From the NCBI RefSeq assembly GCF_015222005.1, contig NZ_JADFFL010000002.1, forward strand, positions 186,001-250,000: a DNA stretch of 64,000 nucleotides, given 5' to 3'. Both the position numbers and the translations under genes were made by a program. Below the pieces are notes generated by a model. The model had not been told where the DNA came from and ran no database searches. It worked only from the letters and a program-made list of their open reading frames with translations. The stretch's first letter is position 1, and every line of letters begins with the position of its first letter. This DNA comes from Mucilaginibacter myungsuensis (GTDB lineage Bacteria > Bacteroidota > Bacteroidia > Sphingobacteriales > Sphingobacteriaceae). Of the stretch, positions 18,546 to 27,252 are shown one piece after another.

Positions 18546-18630
18546 TTTTACCACAAAGGGCACAAAGGCTGTGGTCCATTAAGGCTTTGTGCCCTTTGTG
18601 TTTCCTTCCGCAGTGCCCTTTGTGGTTAAA
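18546..18630. repeat. CACAAAGGGCACAAAG inverted repeat
   Basis: TTTTACCACAAAGGGCACAAAGGC (18546-18569, split here as TTTTACCACAAAGGG and CACAAAGGC) is inverted as GGCTTTGTGCCCTTTGTG (18583-18600) and again as GTGCCCTTTGTGGTTAAA (18613-18630). Such elements are widespread intergenic repeats in Bacteroidota. It may end transcripts of the LysR gene. Confidence 0.65.
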
Positions 18631-18635
18631 TGACA

Positions 18636-19547
18636 CTAAACATATCTTAAAGCATGCCCGATAAAATTATTGGTCAAACCAAAGTCCTCGGTGCCTTTGC
18701 GGCGGATAAAGAAGAAATCGCGGGTGATCTTCAGGCCTTCGATCGGCACTTCCACCAGATCGCCCTCGGCTAATTGGCGCACGATGGACGGGCGGGGCAT
18801 GAAGCCCAGGCACTGGTCGGCCAGCAGGAAATTCTTTAGAGCCTCGGTACCGCCCAGTCGTATCTTCACCGATAGGTCGGCCGGTTTGATATGATGGGTA
18901 GACAACTCTTTTAACAACGCATTAAGTGTACCCGAACCACGTTCACGCAAAGCGACAGGCGTTTTCAGGAGCTGTTTTAGCGTAAGCGACCTCCCCGCCA
19001 ACGGACTATTGGCCGAGCATACCGGGATCACCTCGTCGCTCATAAAAGGCTTGTAGGATACGGTGGTGAGTTTATTATCTACTTCGATGATGCCAAGGTC
19101 CACCTCATGGTTAAGCAGCGCGTTCAGGATGTACTCCGAGTTACGGTTAACCAATTGGATATCCACATTGGTGTACTCTTTTTGAAAACCCGACAATATC
19201 GACGGCAAAATATACAGCGCGATAGTGGTGCTTGCCCCCAAGCGCAAATGCCCCGCCGCGTTGGACAGGTTGCTCAGGACAGACAGATCGTACTCTATCT
19301 TGCGCTCTATCTCGGTAGCTTGCAGCAAGTATTCATTTAACTTTTTGCCGGCTTCGGTAAGCAGAATACTATTGCCCTTACGTTCAAAAAAAGCCACTTT
19401 GTATTGATCCTCCAGCGCCTTAATGTGCTTGCTGATCGCCGGCTGGGTAACAAATAGCACCTGGGCAGCCTTAGAGAAACTCATGTTGGCGGCAACCTCC
19501 ATAAACACACGATGGGCGAAGGATATCATGGCATACAAGGTAAGCAT
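18636..19547 (-). CDS. LysR family transcriptional regulator
   Basis: The 303-residue protein has an N-terminal winged helix-turn-helix (FSKAAQVLFVTQPAISKHIKALEDQYKVAFFERKGN, about residues 24-60; shown here as overlapping family motif) and a C-terminal effector domain (HLRLGASTTIALYILPSIL, NLLNHEVDLGIIEVD-type region). The start could be ATG 19547 or the ATG six codons later (MISFAHRVF). It is divergent from an MBL-fold hydrolase gene, and the shared 156-bp spacer holds nested inverted repeats, so autoregulation and control of the neighbour are plausible. The inducer is unknown. Confidence 0.92.
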   Translation of the reverse strand: MLTLYAMISFAHRVFMEVAANMSFSKAAQVLFVTQPAISKHIKALEDQYKVAFFERKGNSILLTEAGKKLNEYLLQATEIERKIEYDLSVLSNLSNAAGHLRLGASTTIALYILPSILSGFQKEYTNVDIQLVNRNSEYILNALLNHEVDLGIIEVDNKLTTVSYKPFMSDEVIPVCSANSPLAGRSLTLKQLLKTPVALRERGSGTLNALLKELSTHHIKPADLSVKIRLGGTEALKNFLLADQCLGFMPRPSIVRQLAEGDLVEVPIEGLKITRDFFFIRRKGTEDFGLTNNFIGHALRYV

Positions 19548-19566
19548 TATAAACTAAAGTTATAAT

Positions 19567-19692
19567 GACACTAATGCCTTTGGACTGACCACAATTAAAA
19601 CGAATTTCACCAACTGGTGTTCAATAACAACCCGTACTGATCCCAAATTCGTTTTAATTCGAACAAATTAGTGCTACTCTTAAATTAGTGTC
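19567..19692. promoter_or_regulatory. Nested inverted repeats in the LysR/MBL divergent promoter
   Basis: Outer arms GACACTAAT (19567-19575) and ATTAGTGTC (19684-19692) are perfect inverses. Inner arms ATTAAAACGAATTT (19594-19607) and AAATTCGTTTTAAT (19645-19658) are a perfect 14-bp inverse. AAATTAGTG is also directly repeated at 19665-19673 and 19682-19690. Likely LysR operators. Confidence 0.6.
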
Positions 19693-19703
19693 GAAATTCA
19701 ATT

Positions 19704-20354
19704 ATGAAGATATCTAAATACCTCCATTCCTGCCTTGTTTTTGAAAATGACGGCTTTAAACTGCTGATCGATCCGGGCAACATCAGCTTTGCCGAGGGTT
19801 TCATAGGGCCTGATGAATTTGGCGACGTGGATGCTATTATTATCACCCATATCCACCCCGACCATTTTGACATGGAGCAACTGCCAAAGATCATGGAACT
19901 AAGCGGCGCCCCTGTGTACACCGTACAGCAGGTCATCAATGAAATGGCAAAGGCGGGTTTACAAGCTGAGTTTATCCCAAATAAGGTAGGACCCTTCGTT
20001 ATCGAGTCGTTCGCGGCGCAACATGAGTTGATCATGGATAATCCGCTACCCGAGATGGCGGCACTGGTGATCGACGGTAAGGTATTGCATCCGGTAGATT
20101 CATTAGCTGCTGAATTATTAAAATACCAGGGAATCGAGCTGGTGTTGCTGCCCATAATGGCACCTTTTACTAACGAGCCGACCGTGGCTAAATTTGCCGA
20201 CGCGCTGGCCGCCAAACAGGTATTGCCCGTGCACGATGGTTTTGCCAAACCCTTCTTTTTAAAACAGCGGTATGCCGCTTATAAAAAGCACTTTGACAGG
20301 CTGGGTATCGTCTTTCACGACTCTATGGTGCTTGGGCATACGGTAGAAGTGTAA
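19704..20354 (+). CDS. MBL-fold metal-dependent hydrolase (UlaG-like)
   Basis: The 216-residue protein has the metallo-beta-lactamase metal motif HIHPDHFD (His49, His51, Asp53, His54), later ligands in FAAQHELI and VLPVHDGFAKP, and a starting SCLVFENDGFKLLIDPG strand pair typical of the YtkL/UlaG-like group. The substrate is unknown; a small phosphoester, lactone or similar compound is possible. Divergent from the LysR gene, which probably controls it. Confidence 0.85.
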   Translation: MKISKYLHSCLVFENDGFKLLIDPGNISFAEGFIGPDEFGDVDAIIITHIHPDHFDMEQLPKIMELSGAPVYTVQQVINEMAKAGLQAEFIPNKVGPFVIESFAAQHELIMDNPLPEMAALVIDGKVLHPVDSLAAELLKYQGIELVLLPIMAPFTNEPTVAKFADALAAKQVLPVHDGFAKPFFLKQRYAAYKKHFDRLGIVFHDSMVLGHTVEV

Positions 20355-20373
20355 AAGGCTATGATCGGATGGG

Positions 20374-20600
20374 GTGTGGACACATCTTTTTAAATGATGC
20401 AAATTTCTATGTCCCAGCGGGACTACCTGTTTGTAGCCGTGTAAAACCAGCTTGAAAATCCCTTGTAGAGGCTACCTTATTCCGATTGCATGTCCGATCT
20501 GAATAGCGTAGGAGGGTAGCGCCTACGGCCCAATAATTATTTATTCAGGTTCCTCCTACAAACAGGTAGCCCTTAAAGGGCAAAAAAAATGTGTCCACAC
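20374..20600. repeat. 227-bp element with terminal inverted repeats (MITE-like)
   Basis: The ends GTGTGGACACAT (20374-20385) and ATGTGTCCACAC (20589-20600) are perfect inverses. A second internal pair, CTACCTGTTTGTAG (20423-20436) and CTACAAACAGGTAG (20556-20569), is also perfect. No ORF is inside, and no clear target duplication was seen. The gene-free stretch 20355-20731 is otherwise explained by this element and the marR promoter. Confidence 0.65.
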
Positions 20601-20669
20601 GATAACCCTCCACGGGATCTTGCCAAGATCGCCATCCCCCCCTGACCGCTTCGTCAGTATGCCCGTAAA

Positions 20670-20690
20670 ATAGTTGATACATCAAACTAT
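20670..20690. promoter_or_regulatory. Palindromic operator candidate upstream of the MarR-RND operon
   Basis: ATAGTTGAT and ATCAAACTAT form an imperfect palindrome just upstream of a TATATTTA -7-like box (20709-20716). MarR proteins bind such palindromes, often at their own promoter. Confidence 0.5.
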
Positions 20691-20731
20691 TTAAGATGTT
20701 GGCGTTGTTATATTTACTGTCCGATCTATCC

Positions 20732-21196
20732 ATGGAAATTATTGAACCTATTTCGCGCAAGCTCATTCATTTGGCTAAAATTTACCTCAACGTATTGTCG
20801 GGGCGGTTGGCGCATTTGGGGATCAACCGGTATTACTACGTAATGTCGCTCATCCATGCCGAAAACGGTAAGCTGACCCAAAAAGCCCTTGGCGAAAAAT
20901 TGGGTATGGATAAATCGGCCATTGTAGGTATTATCGACTATCTGACCGATAAAGGTTATGTGTACCGGGAGGTAAACCCCGCCGACCGACGCCAGCATCT
21001 TTTGCGCACTACCCCTAAAGCCGTAAAAGCCGTGCCGGATATCATGGCCAAATTTAACGAGATGAACGATACCGTAGCAACGGATATATCGCCGAAGGAA
21101 ATGGAGATCTTTTACAAAGTGCTGCACCAAATGGAAGAGAACCTGAAACCCTATGCGACCAAAGAAATGGACCTTGACCTGAACTTTAATAAATAG
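20732..21196 (+). CDS. MarR family transcriptional regulator
   Basis: The 154-residue protein (from ATG 20732) has the MarR winged helix: LTQKALGEKLGMDKSAIVGIIDYLTDKGYVYREVNPADRR region, about residues 48-88. The frame is open from 20696, but that would place the -7-like box inside the coding region, and the added 12 residues are not family-like. It heads an efflux operon (adaptor, RND pump, TolC) with a palindrome upstream, so it is probably its local repressor. Confidence 0.9.
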   Translation: MEIIEPISRKLIHLAKIYLNVLSGRLAHLGINRYYYVMSLIHAENGKLTQKALGEKLGMDKSAIVGIIDYLTDKGYVYREVNPADRRQHLLRTTPKAVKAVPDIMAKFNEMNDTVATDISPKEMEIFYKVLHQMEENLKPYATKEMDLDLNFNK

Positions 21197-21214
21197 ACCT
21201 GATCAAATAAATAT

Positions 21215-22333
21215 ATGAAACTAAGATATATCGTATATATCATTATTGCCCTGGTGGTGGGCTACCTGGTGTTCAACAAAATATGGGGTGGCAACTCCAA
21301 AGAGGCGGCCGGCGGTAAAGACGGCGGTGGCGCTGGTGGCGGTAAAGAAGCCAAAGGCGGCAAGGGCGGGGCCGGTAAAAAAGGCGGCCCTGTAAGCGTT
21401 AAGGTGATGATCGTGAAGGACACCACGGTGATCAACAATATCGATGTGACCGGAACTATCGACGCTAACGAACGCGTTAACCTGACCAGTCAGACAGCGG
21501 GTAATATCACCGCTATATACTTTAAAGAGGGCCAGCGTGTAAGCAAAGGCCAGCTATTGGTAAAAGTGTACGATCAGGATCTGCTGGCATCGGCACAGCA
21601 ACTCACCTATCAGGCCAAGTTGGCTAAACAGGTAGAGACCCGCAACAAGGCCCTGTACGAGAAAGAAGCCATCAGTTTGGAAGAATACGAGACATCTCAA
21701 ACCGGCGTGAACACCTTAAAAGCACAAGCCGACCTAATAAAAGCCCAGGTGGCCCGTACCGAGATCCGTGCACCATTTTCGGGCGTGATCGGGTTGAGGA
21801 ATGTTAGTCCGGGTGGTTATTTGTCGCCTCAAACTTCGATAGCTACGCTGGTAAATATGGATCCTGCCAAAGTTACCTTCTCTGTTCCGGAGCGTTATCT
21901 GTCGCTGATCAAACCGGGCAGCAAGATCACCTTTACGGTAGCAGCATCGGGCAAGCAATACCCGGCAACGGTTTACGCTATCGAGCCGGCTATTGATGCA
22001 GCATCCCGCAGCGCGGTGATCCGTGCCGAAGCACCGAACCCTAAGAACGAACTGACCGCCGGCAGCTTTGCCAAGATCAACCTGACTTTAGATCAGATCC
22101 CTAAGACCATTATGGTACCGACCGAAGTAGTGGTGCCAGATCTGAAAAGCAGTATTGTTTATTTGGTTAAGAATGGCTTGGCTACGCCGACACCGGTAAA
22201 GACAGACCTGCGTACCGATACCAAGATCCAGATCACCGAGGGGTTAAAACCCGGCGACAGTTTGATCGTATCGGCCATTATCCAAATGCGGGCTAAGGTG
22301 CCGGTAGTAGTTAAAGGAAAAAACAAAAAGTAA
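21215..22333 (+). CDS. RND efflux periplasmic adaptor (HlyD/MFP family)
   Basis: The 372-residue adaptor links the inner-membrane pump to TolC. An N-terminal membrane anchor (YIVYIIIALVVGYLVFN) is followed by an unusual Gly/Lys-rich linker (about 28-62), then the lipoyl/barrel-sandwich halves (TSQTAGNITAIYFKEGQRVSKGQLLV and RTEIRAPFSGVIGL type motifs), an alpha-hairpin (about 125-170) and a beta-barrel. It lies 18 bp after marR and 12 bp before the pump gene. Confidence 0.94.
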   Translation: MKLRYIVYIIIALVVGYLVFNKIWGGNSKEAAGGKDGGGAGGGKEAKGGKGGAGKKGGPVSVKVMIVKDTTVINNIDVTGTIDANERVNLTSQTAGNITAIYFKEGQRVSKGQLLVKVYDQDLLASAQQLTYQAKLAKQVETRNKALYEKEAISLEEYETSQTGVNTLKAQADLIKAQVARTEIRAPFSGVIGLRNVSPGGYLSPQTSIATLVNMDPAKVTFSVPERYLSLIKPGSKITFTVAASGKQYPATVYAIEPAIDAASRSAVIRAEAPNPKNELTAGSFAKINLTLDQIPKTIMVPTEVVVPDLKSSIVYLVKNGLATPTPVKTDLRTDTKIQITEGLKPGDSLIVSAIIQMRAKVPVVVKGKNKK

Positions 22334-22345
22334 GTATCAGCAATT

Positions 22346-25300
22346 ATGAGTTTATCCTCAGTCAGTATAAAACGGCCGGTACTTGCAACGGTACTCTCCG
22401 TCGTCATTGTGGTCTTCGGGGTTATCGGCTACTCGTTTTTGGGTATCCGCGATTTCCCCTCGGTAGATCCGCCCATAATATCAGTAAGCTGTAGCTACGC
22501 CGGTGCCAACTCCGACGTTATCGAGTCGCAGATCACCGAGCCTTTAGAGAAAGCCATTAACGGCGTGCAGGGTATCCGTAATATCTCGTCCACCAGTTCG
22601 GTAGGTAGCAGCAACATCACTGTGGAGTTTGACCTTGATGCCGATCTGGAGACCGCTGCTAACGACGTGCGCGACAAGGTATCACAAGCCCAGCGCCAGT
22701 TACCGCAGGATATTGACGCCCCGCCGGTAGTGACCAAGGCCGATGCCAGCGCCGAGCAGATCCTGACCGTTACCGTGAGCAGTAACACCCGTAACATTAA
22801 CCAGGTGAACGATTATGCCGAGAACGTTTTGCAGGAAGGTTTGCAAACCATCCCCGGTGTATCAGCTATCAACATCCAAGGCCAGCGCCAATACGCCATG
22901 CGCCTTTGGATAGACCCTAATAAGCTAACCTCGTTGGGTTTAGCCGCTACCGACATCCGCGATGCTTTAGCCAAGGAGAATGTGGAGCTACCGGCCGGTA
23001 AGATAGAAGGTAACAATACCGAGCTGGCCGTGCGTGCCTTGGGTAAATTGCATACTGTAAAAGATTTTAATGATCTGATCATCCGTGCCGATAGCAATAA
23101 GGTGATACACTTTAGTGATGTGGGTTATGCGGTTTTAGGCTCGGCTAACGAGCAAACATCGCTGAAAGAATCAGGCATACCGATGGTGGGCCTGGCTATC
23201 GTTCCGCAGCCGGGTGCCAATTATGTGCAGATCGCTAAGGATTTTTACAAGCGTCTGGAAGAGATCAAGAAAGACCTGCCCGAAGATATTTCCGTTGACG
23301 TGGCGCTGGATAATACCCGTTTCATCAACCAATCCATCAAAGAGGTTGAGGAGACATTGCTGATATCGTTTATCCTGGTGGTGATCATCATTTACCTGTT
23401 CTTCAGGGACTGGCTCATTGCGTTCCGCCCGTTAATCGATATCCCGGTATCGCTGATCGGTGCGTTCTTTTTGATGTACATCTTTGGGTTCTCTATCAAC
23501 ATCCTTACGCTGTTGGCTATCGTCCTCGCGACGGGTTTGGTGGTGGATGATGGTATCGTTGTGACGGAGAATATCTACAAAAAAGTAGAGCAAGGTATGG
23601 ACATCCGCAAGGCTGCCTTTGAAGGCTCGGCAGAGATCTTTTTCGCGGTGGTTTCTACCTCGGTTACGTTGGCAGCTGTGTTCTTGCCCATCATTTTCTT
23701 ACAGGGTTTTACGGGTCGGTTGTTCCGCGAGTTCGCGGTCGTCGTCGCGGGGGCGGTGTTGATATCGGCTTTTGTGTCGTTGTCGCTTACGCCGATGCTA
23801 AACGTTAAATTGATCCGCAAGGACCAAAAGAAATCTAAATTTTACGAGCGTACCGAGCCATTCTTCCAACGAATGACGGCGGCTTATACCGAGACGCTGG
23901 TAGCTGCCATGAAATGGCGATGGACATCGTGGCCGATCATTGGCGTTTGTTTGATCGGCGCGTATATATTAGTGAAAGTGATCCCGTCGGAATTAGCCCC
24001 GCTGGATGACCGCAGCATGTTACGTTACCAGGTTACAGCGCCCGAAGGATCATCTTACGAGTACACGGCCAAATACATGGATAAAGTATCGCAACTGATC
24101 GAGGACTCTATCCCCGAAAAGCGTATCAATATCTCCATCACAGCCGCAGGGCGCGGTGGCGCCGGTGCGGTGAATAGCGGTTTTGGCCGTATCGGCCTGA
24201 CCGAGCCGGGCGAGCGTACCCGCACTCAAGCAGAGATAGCGGCTTATCTGACCAAAAACCTGCAAAAATTTAACGACGGGCGGGCTATTGTGGTGCAAGA
24301 GCAAACCATCAGCGGTGGGGGTAGCGGCGCACGTACATCGTTACCGATACAGTTCGTGCTGCAAAATCAAAACTTCGAGAAGATCCGCAAGATCCTACCC
24401 GAGTTTATGGCCGAAGTGCAAAAAAGCCCCGTGTTTATGACGCCCGATGTCAACCTGAAATTTACTAAACCCGAGCTTACGGTAATTACCGACCGCGACC
24501 GTGCGCGAGACCTTGGCATTTCGGTTGCTGATATTGCATCTACCCTGCAATTGTATTATAGTGCCGGTCGGGTAGATTACTTTATCATCAACGGTAAACA
24601 ATACCAGGTGGTGGCCCAGGTAGATAGGGCTAACCGCGATCAGCCGCTGGATCTTAAATCGGTTTACGTGCGTGGCTCACGTGGCAATCTGGTACAGCTG
24701 GATAACGTGGTGAAGGTTTCCGAAGATGCTATCCCGCCATCGATATTCCACTTTAACCGTTTTAAATCAGCCACGGTACAGGCCGGATTAGCGCCGGGTT
24801 ACAGCATGGGCGATGGCATTGCCGAAATGCAGCGCATCGCCAAAGAAAAGTTGGACCCGACGTTTAGTTCGGACCTGAGCGGCCCATCGCGGGATTATTC
24901 AGAGTCATCATCTAATATATTATTCGCCTTCGCTTTCGCGCTGTTGCTCATCTACTTGGTATTGGCGGCGCAGTTCGAGAGCTTTATCGACCCTTTCATT
25001 GTAATGATGACCGTGCCTTTGGCTATCGCAGGGGCGTTCCTATCGTTGTGGTTGTTCAACCAAACGCTGAATATCTTTAGCGAGATCGGTATGATCACAT
25101 TGGTAGGTTTGGTAACTAAGAATGGTATCCTGATCGTAGAGTTCGCTAATCAACGCATGGAGCATGGTGTTAGTAAAGCCGAGGCTATTATAGAGGCCGC
25201 AACAGCCCGCCTGCGACCGATCTTGATGACCAGTTTGGCGGTGGTACTGGGTTCGGTACCGATCGCATTGGCCTTGGGCGCTGGTGCAAAAAGCCGGGTG

Positions 25301-25489
25301 TCGCTGGGTATCGTGATCATCGGCGGGATGTTGTTCTCGTTGATACTGACCCTGTACATCATCCCGATGATCTACCAAATGATCGCCGCCAAGGAGCGCC
25401 ACGATCCGGATGAAGAGGACGAGACTGGAACGATCGAAAAACCACGCAGACTGAACCCTAAGCAACCTAAACTGATAGAAAATCTGTGA
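22346..25489 (+). CDS. RND efflux pump, hydrophobe/amphiphile type (AcrB-like)
   Basis: The 1047-residue inner-membrane transporter has the expected 12 helices and two large periplasmic loops. Signatures include SIKRPVLATVLSVVIVVFGV at the N-terminus, the paired aspartates of helix 4 in GLVVDDGIVVTENI (proton relay), and FSEIGMITLVGLVTKNGILI in the second half. It exports drugs or lipophilic compounds by proton antiport. The substrate range cannot be predicted. Its stop TGA lies 5 bp before the TolC start. Confidence 0.96.
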   Translation: MSLSSVSIKRPVLATVLSVVIVVFGVIGYSFLGIRDFPSVDPPIISVSCSYAGANSDVIESQITEPLEKAINGVQGIRNISSTSSVGSSNITVEFDLDADLETAANDVRDKVSQAQRQLPQDIDAPPVVTKADASAEQILTVTVSSNTRNINQVNDYAENVLQEGLQTIPGVSAINIQGQRQYAMRLWIDPNKLTSLGLAATDIRDALAKENVELPAGKIEGNNTELAVRALGKLHTVKDFNDLIIRADSNKVIHFSDVGYAVLGSANEQTSLKESGIPMVGLAIVPQPGANYVQIAKDFYKRLEEIKKDLPEDISVDVALDNTRFINQSIKEVEETLLISFILVVIIIYLFFRDWLIAFRPLIDIPVSLIGAFFLMYIFGFSINILTLLAIVLATGLVVDDGIVVTENIYKKVEQGMDIRKAAFEGSAEIFFAVVSTSVTLAAVFLPIIFLQGFTGRLFREFAVVVAGAVLISAFVSLSLTPMLNVKLIRKDQKKSKFYERTEPFFQRMTAAYTETLVAAMKWRWTSWPIIGVCLIGAYILVKVIPSELAPLDDRSMLRYQVTAPEGSSYEYTAKYMDKVSQLIEDSIPEKRINISITAAGRGGAGAVNSGFGRIGLTEPGERTRTQAEIAAYLTKNLQKFNDGRAIVVQEQTISGGGSGARTSLPIQFVLQNQNFEKIRKILPEFMAEVQKSPVFMTPDVNLKFTKPELTVITDRDRARDLGISVADIASTLQLYYSAGRVDYFIINGKQYQVVAQVDRANRDQPLDLKSVYVRGSRGNLVQLDNVVKVSEDAIPPSIFHFNRFKSATVQAGLAPGYSMGDGIAEMQRIAKEKLDPTFSSDLSGPSRDYSESSSNILFAFAFALLLIYLVLAAQFESFIDPFIVMMTVPLAIAGAFLSLWLFNQTLNIFSEIGMITLVGLVTKNGILIVEFANQRMEHGVSKAEAIIEAATARLRPILMTSLAVVLGSVPIALALGAGAKSRVSLGIVIIGGMLFSLILTLYIIPMIYQMIAAKERHDPDEEDETGTIEKPRRLNPKQPKLIENL

Positions 25490-25494
25490 GAGAC

Positions 25495-26811
25495 ATGAAA
25501 CATATTAAGATAGTTTGCTTGTTAGCCTTGCTTGCTGTATCACAGATGGGCCTGGCACAGAACGCGCCGCGCCTAACGCTGAAAGAGGCGGTAGAGATAG
25601 CTTTAAAGAACAACTATAACATACGCCTGGCGCAAAACAATAACACCATTGCCAAAAATAATGTAACGATAGGTAATGCAGGCATGCTGCCCCAAGTGAC
25701 CGGCGACTTGACCACCAATGCCAGCCGGCAAACCGTACAACAGACCCGGTCGGATGGTACGGTGAACAACCTTAACGGCATCCGTAACAGCAATAACAGC
25801 TACGGCCCCAGTTTGAATTGGACCATATTTGACGGCCTGGCCATGTTTGCCAATTATGACCTGCTGAAACAACAGAATCAACTGAGCGATCTTAGGCTGC
25901 GGGACACCATCCAAAGCACCATGGCCGATGTGATAGCCACCTATTACAATCTGATCAATCAGAACGCGCAGCTGCGTGCCCAAAAGGGTGTGATAGAAAT
26001 ATCGCGTACGCAGGTACGTATCGCCAATGATAAATTTACCGTTGGTCGTGCAGCAAAGCTGGAATTATTGAACGCCCAGGTTAACCTGAACACGGACACT
26101 GCCGCGCTGATCACCTTAGAACAACAATACAGAAGCACCAAGATACGCCTGAACCAGTTGTTGATCCGCGATCTGCAGAGTGATTTTTCTGTCGCTGATA
26201 CCATTATTGTGGATGATAAACTGAAACTGGCCGATGTGATAAACAATGCCCAAACGCAAAACCCGGCCATCCTATCAGCCGAGATCAATAAGCGTGTAGC
26301 GGATATATCGCTGAAACAGATCAGGTCTACCCGCTATCCCGTACTCAGCGTCGGTACGGGCTACACCTGGACCAACAGCGCAACCCCGGCAGGTTTCACC
26401 CGTACACAGAACGCCCACGGGTTTAACTACGGGCTAACGGCATCGGTAAACATCTTTGACGGTTTTAACCAATGGCGACGCGAGCGCAATGCCAAGATCC
26501 AAATAGATAATGCCGGCATCAGCGCCAAGCAGGTGCGGTTGGATGTGGAAGCCCAGATCAGCGACCTGTTCATGAGTTATCTGGCGGGTTTGCAACTGAT
26601 CAAGATCGGCGATGCTAATGTGGCCTTAGCCAAACGTAATCTGGAGATCACTTTGGATAAGTATAAGCTTGGGAACATAACCCCTTTAGAAGTAAGAGAG
26701 GCGCAACGGAACTATCTGACGGCCACATCTACCTTTTTTTCGGCCGAATATCAGAGCAAACTGGCAGAAATTACCTTAAAGCAGATCACCAACAGCATCA
26801 ATATCGAATAA
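25495..26811 (+). CDS. TolC family outer membrane efflux protein
   Basis: The 438-residue protein starts at ATG 25495 with a signal peptide (MKHIKIVCLLALLAVSQMGLAQ). It then shows two OEP repeats: LTLKEAVEIALKNNYNIRLAQ at the start and TVGRAAKLELLNAQVNLNTD / LGNITPLEVREAQRNYLTA in the coiled-coil hairpins. It forms the outer-membrane channel for the pump encoded just upstream. An overlapping GTG at 25486 is possible, but the ATG better fits the signal sequence. Confidence 0.95.
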   Translation: MKHIKIVCLLALLAVSQMGLAQNAPRLTLKEAVEIALKNNYNIRLAQNNNTIAKNNVTIGNAGMLPQVTGDLTTNASRQTVQQTRSDGTVNNLNGIRNSNNSYGPSLNWTIFDGLAMFANYDLLKQQNQLSDLRLRDTIQSTMADVIATYYNLINQNAQLRAQKGVIEISRTQVRIANDKFTVGRAAKLELLNAQVNLNTDTAALITLEQQYRSTKIRLNQLLIRDLQSDFSVADTIIVDDKLKLADVINNAQTQNPAILSAEINKRVADISLKQIRSTRYPVLSVGTGYTWTNSATPAGFTRTQNAHGFNYGLTASVNIFDGFNQWRRERNAKIQIDNAGISAKQVRLDVEAQISDLFMSYLAGLQLIKIGDANVALAKRNLEITLDKYKLGNITPLEVREAQRNYLTATSTFFSAEYQSKLAEITLKQITNSINIE

Positions 26812-26871
26812 ATTGTCGAACAAATATTTTTTTTTTCCGTAAAATACTATTTTTGAGGATCATAAAAATTT

Positions 26872-27252
26872 ATGGCAGTTCCCTACAAAATATGTTTGCT
26901 GATCGATGACAATTATATAGATAATTTTGTCACGCGCAGGATATTGGAAAGCGGGAACTTTGCCGAAGAAATTATTGTGCGGCAATCCCCTGCCGAAGCT
27001 ATCGAATCCCTTAGGGATGGTTCGGTTAAGCCCGATGTGATCTTTTTAGACATCAGGATGCCGATGATGAGTGGCTTTGAATTTTTGCAGGAGTACGATA
27101 AATTGGACGAGGACGTGAAACGCGCCAAGCTTTTCATGCTGTCGTCGTCGCTTGATCCTACCGATCTTAAACGCTCGTCAGAGAACAAGTACGTTACCCA
27201 ATTTATCCACAAGCCGCTTACCCACAAAATGTTGGAAGAGCTTAGTGCATGA
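26872..27252 (+). CDS. Single-domain response regulator
   Basis: The 126-residue receiver protein has acidic residues Asp12-Asp13, phospho-acceptor Asp60 in VIFLDIRMPMMSG, a conserved LSSS segment, and the HKP lysine near the C-terminus. There is no output domain, so it acts through protein contacts or as a phosphate sink. No histidine kinase is adjacent. A TACTATTTTTG box lies about 30 nt upstream. It overlaps the next gene by 4 bp (ATGA). Confidence 0.93.
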   Translation: MAVPYKICLLIDDNYIDNFVTRRILESGNFAEEIIVRQSPAEAIESLRDGSVKPDVIFLDIRMPMMSGFEFLQEYDKLDEDVKRAKLFMLSSSLDPTDLKRSSENKYVTQFIHKPLTHKMLEELSA

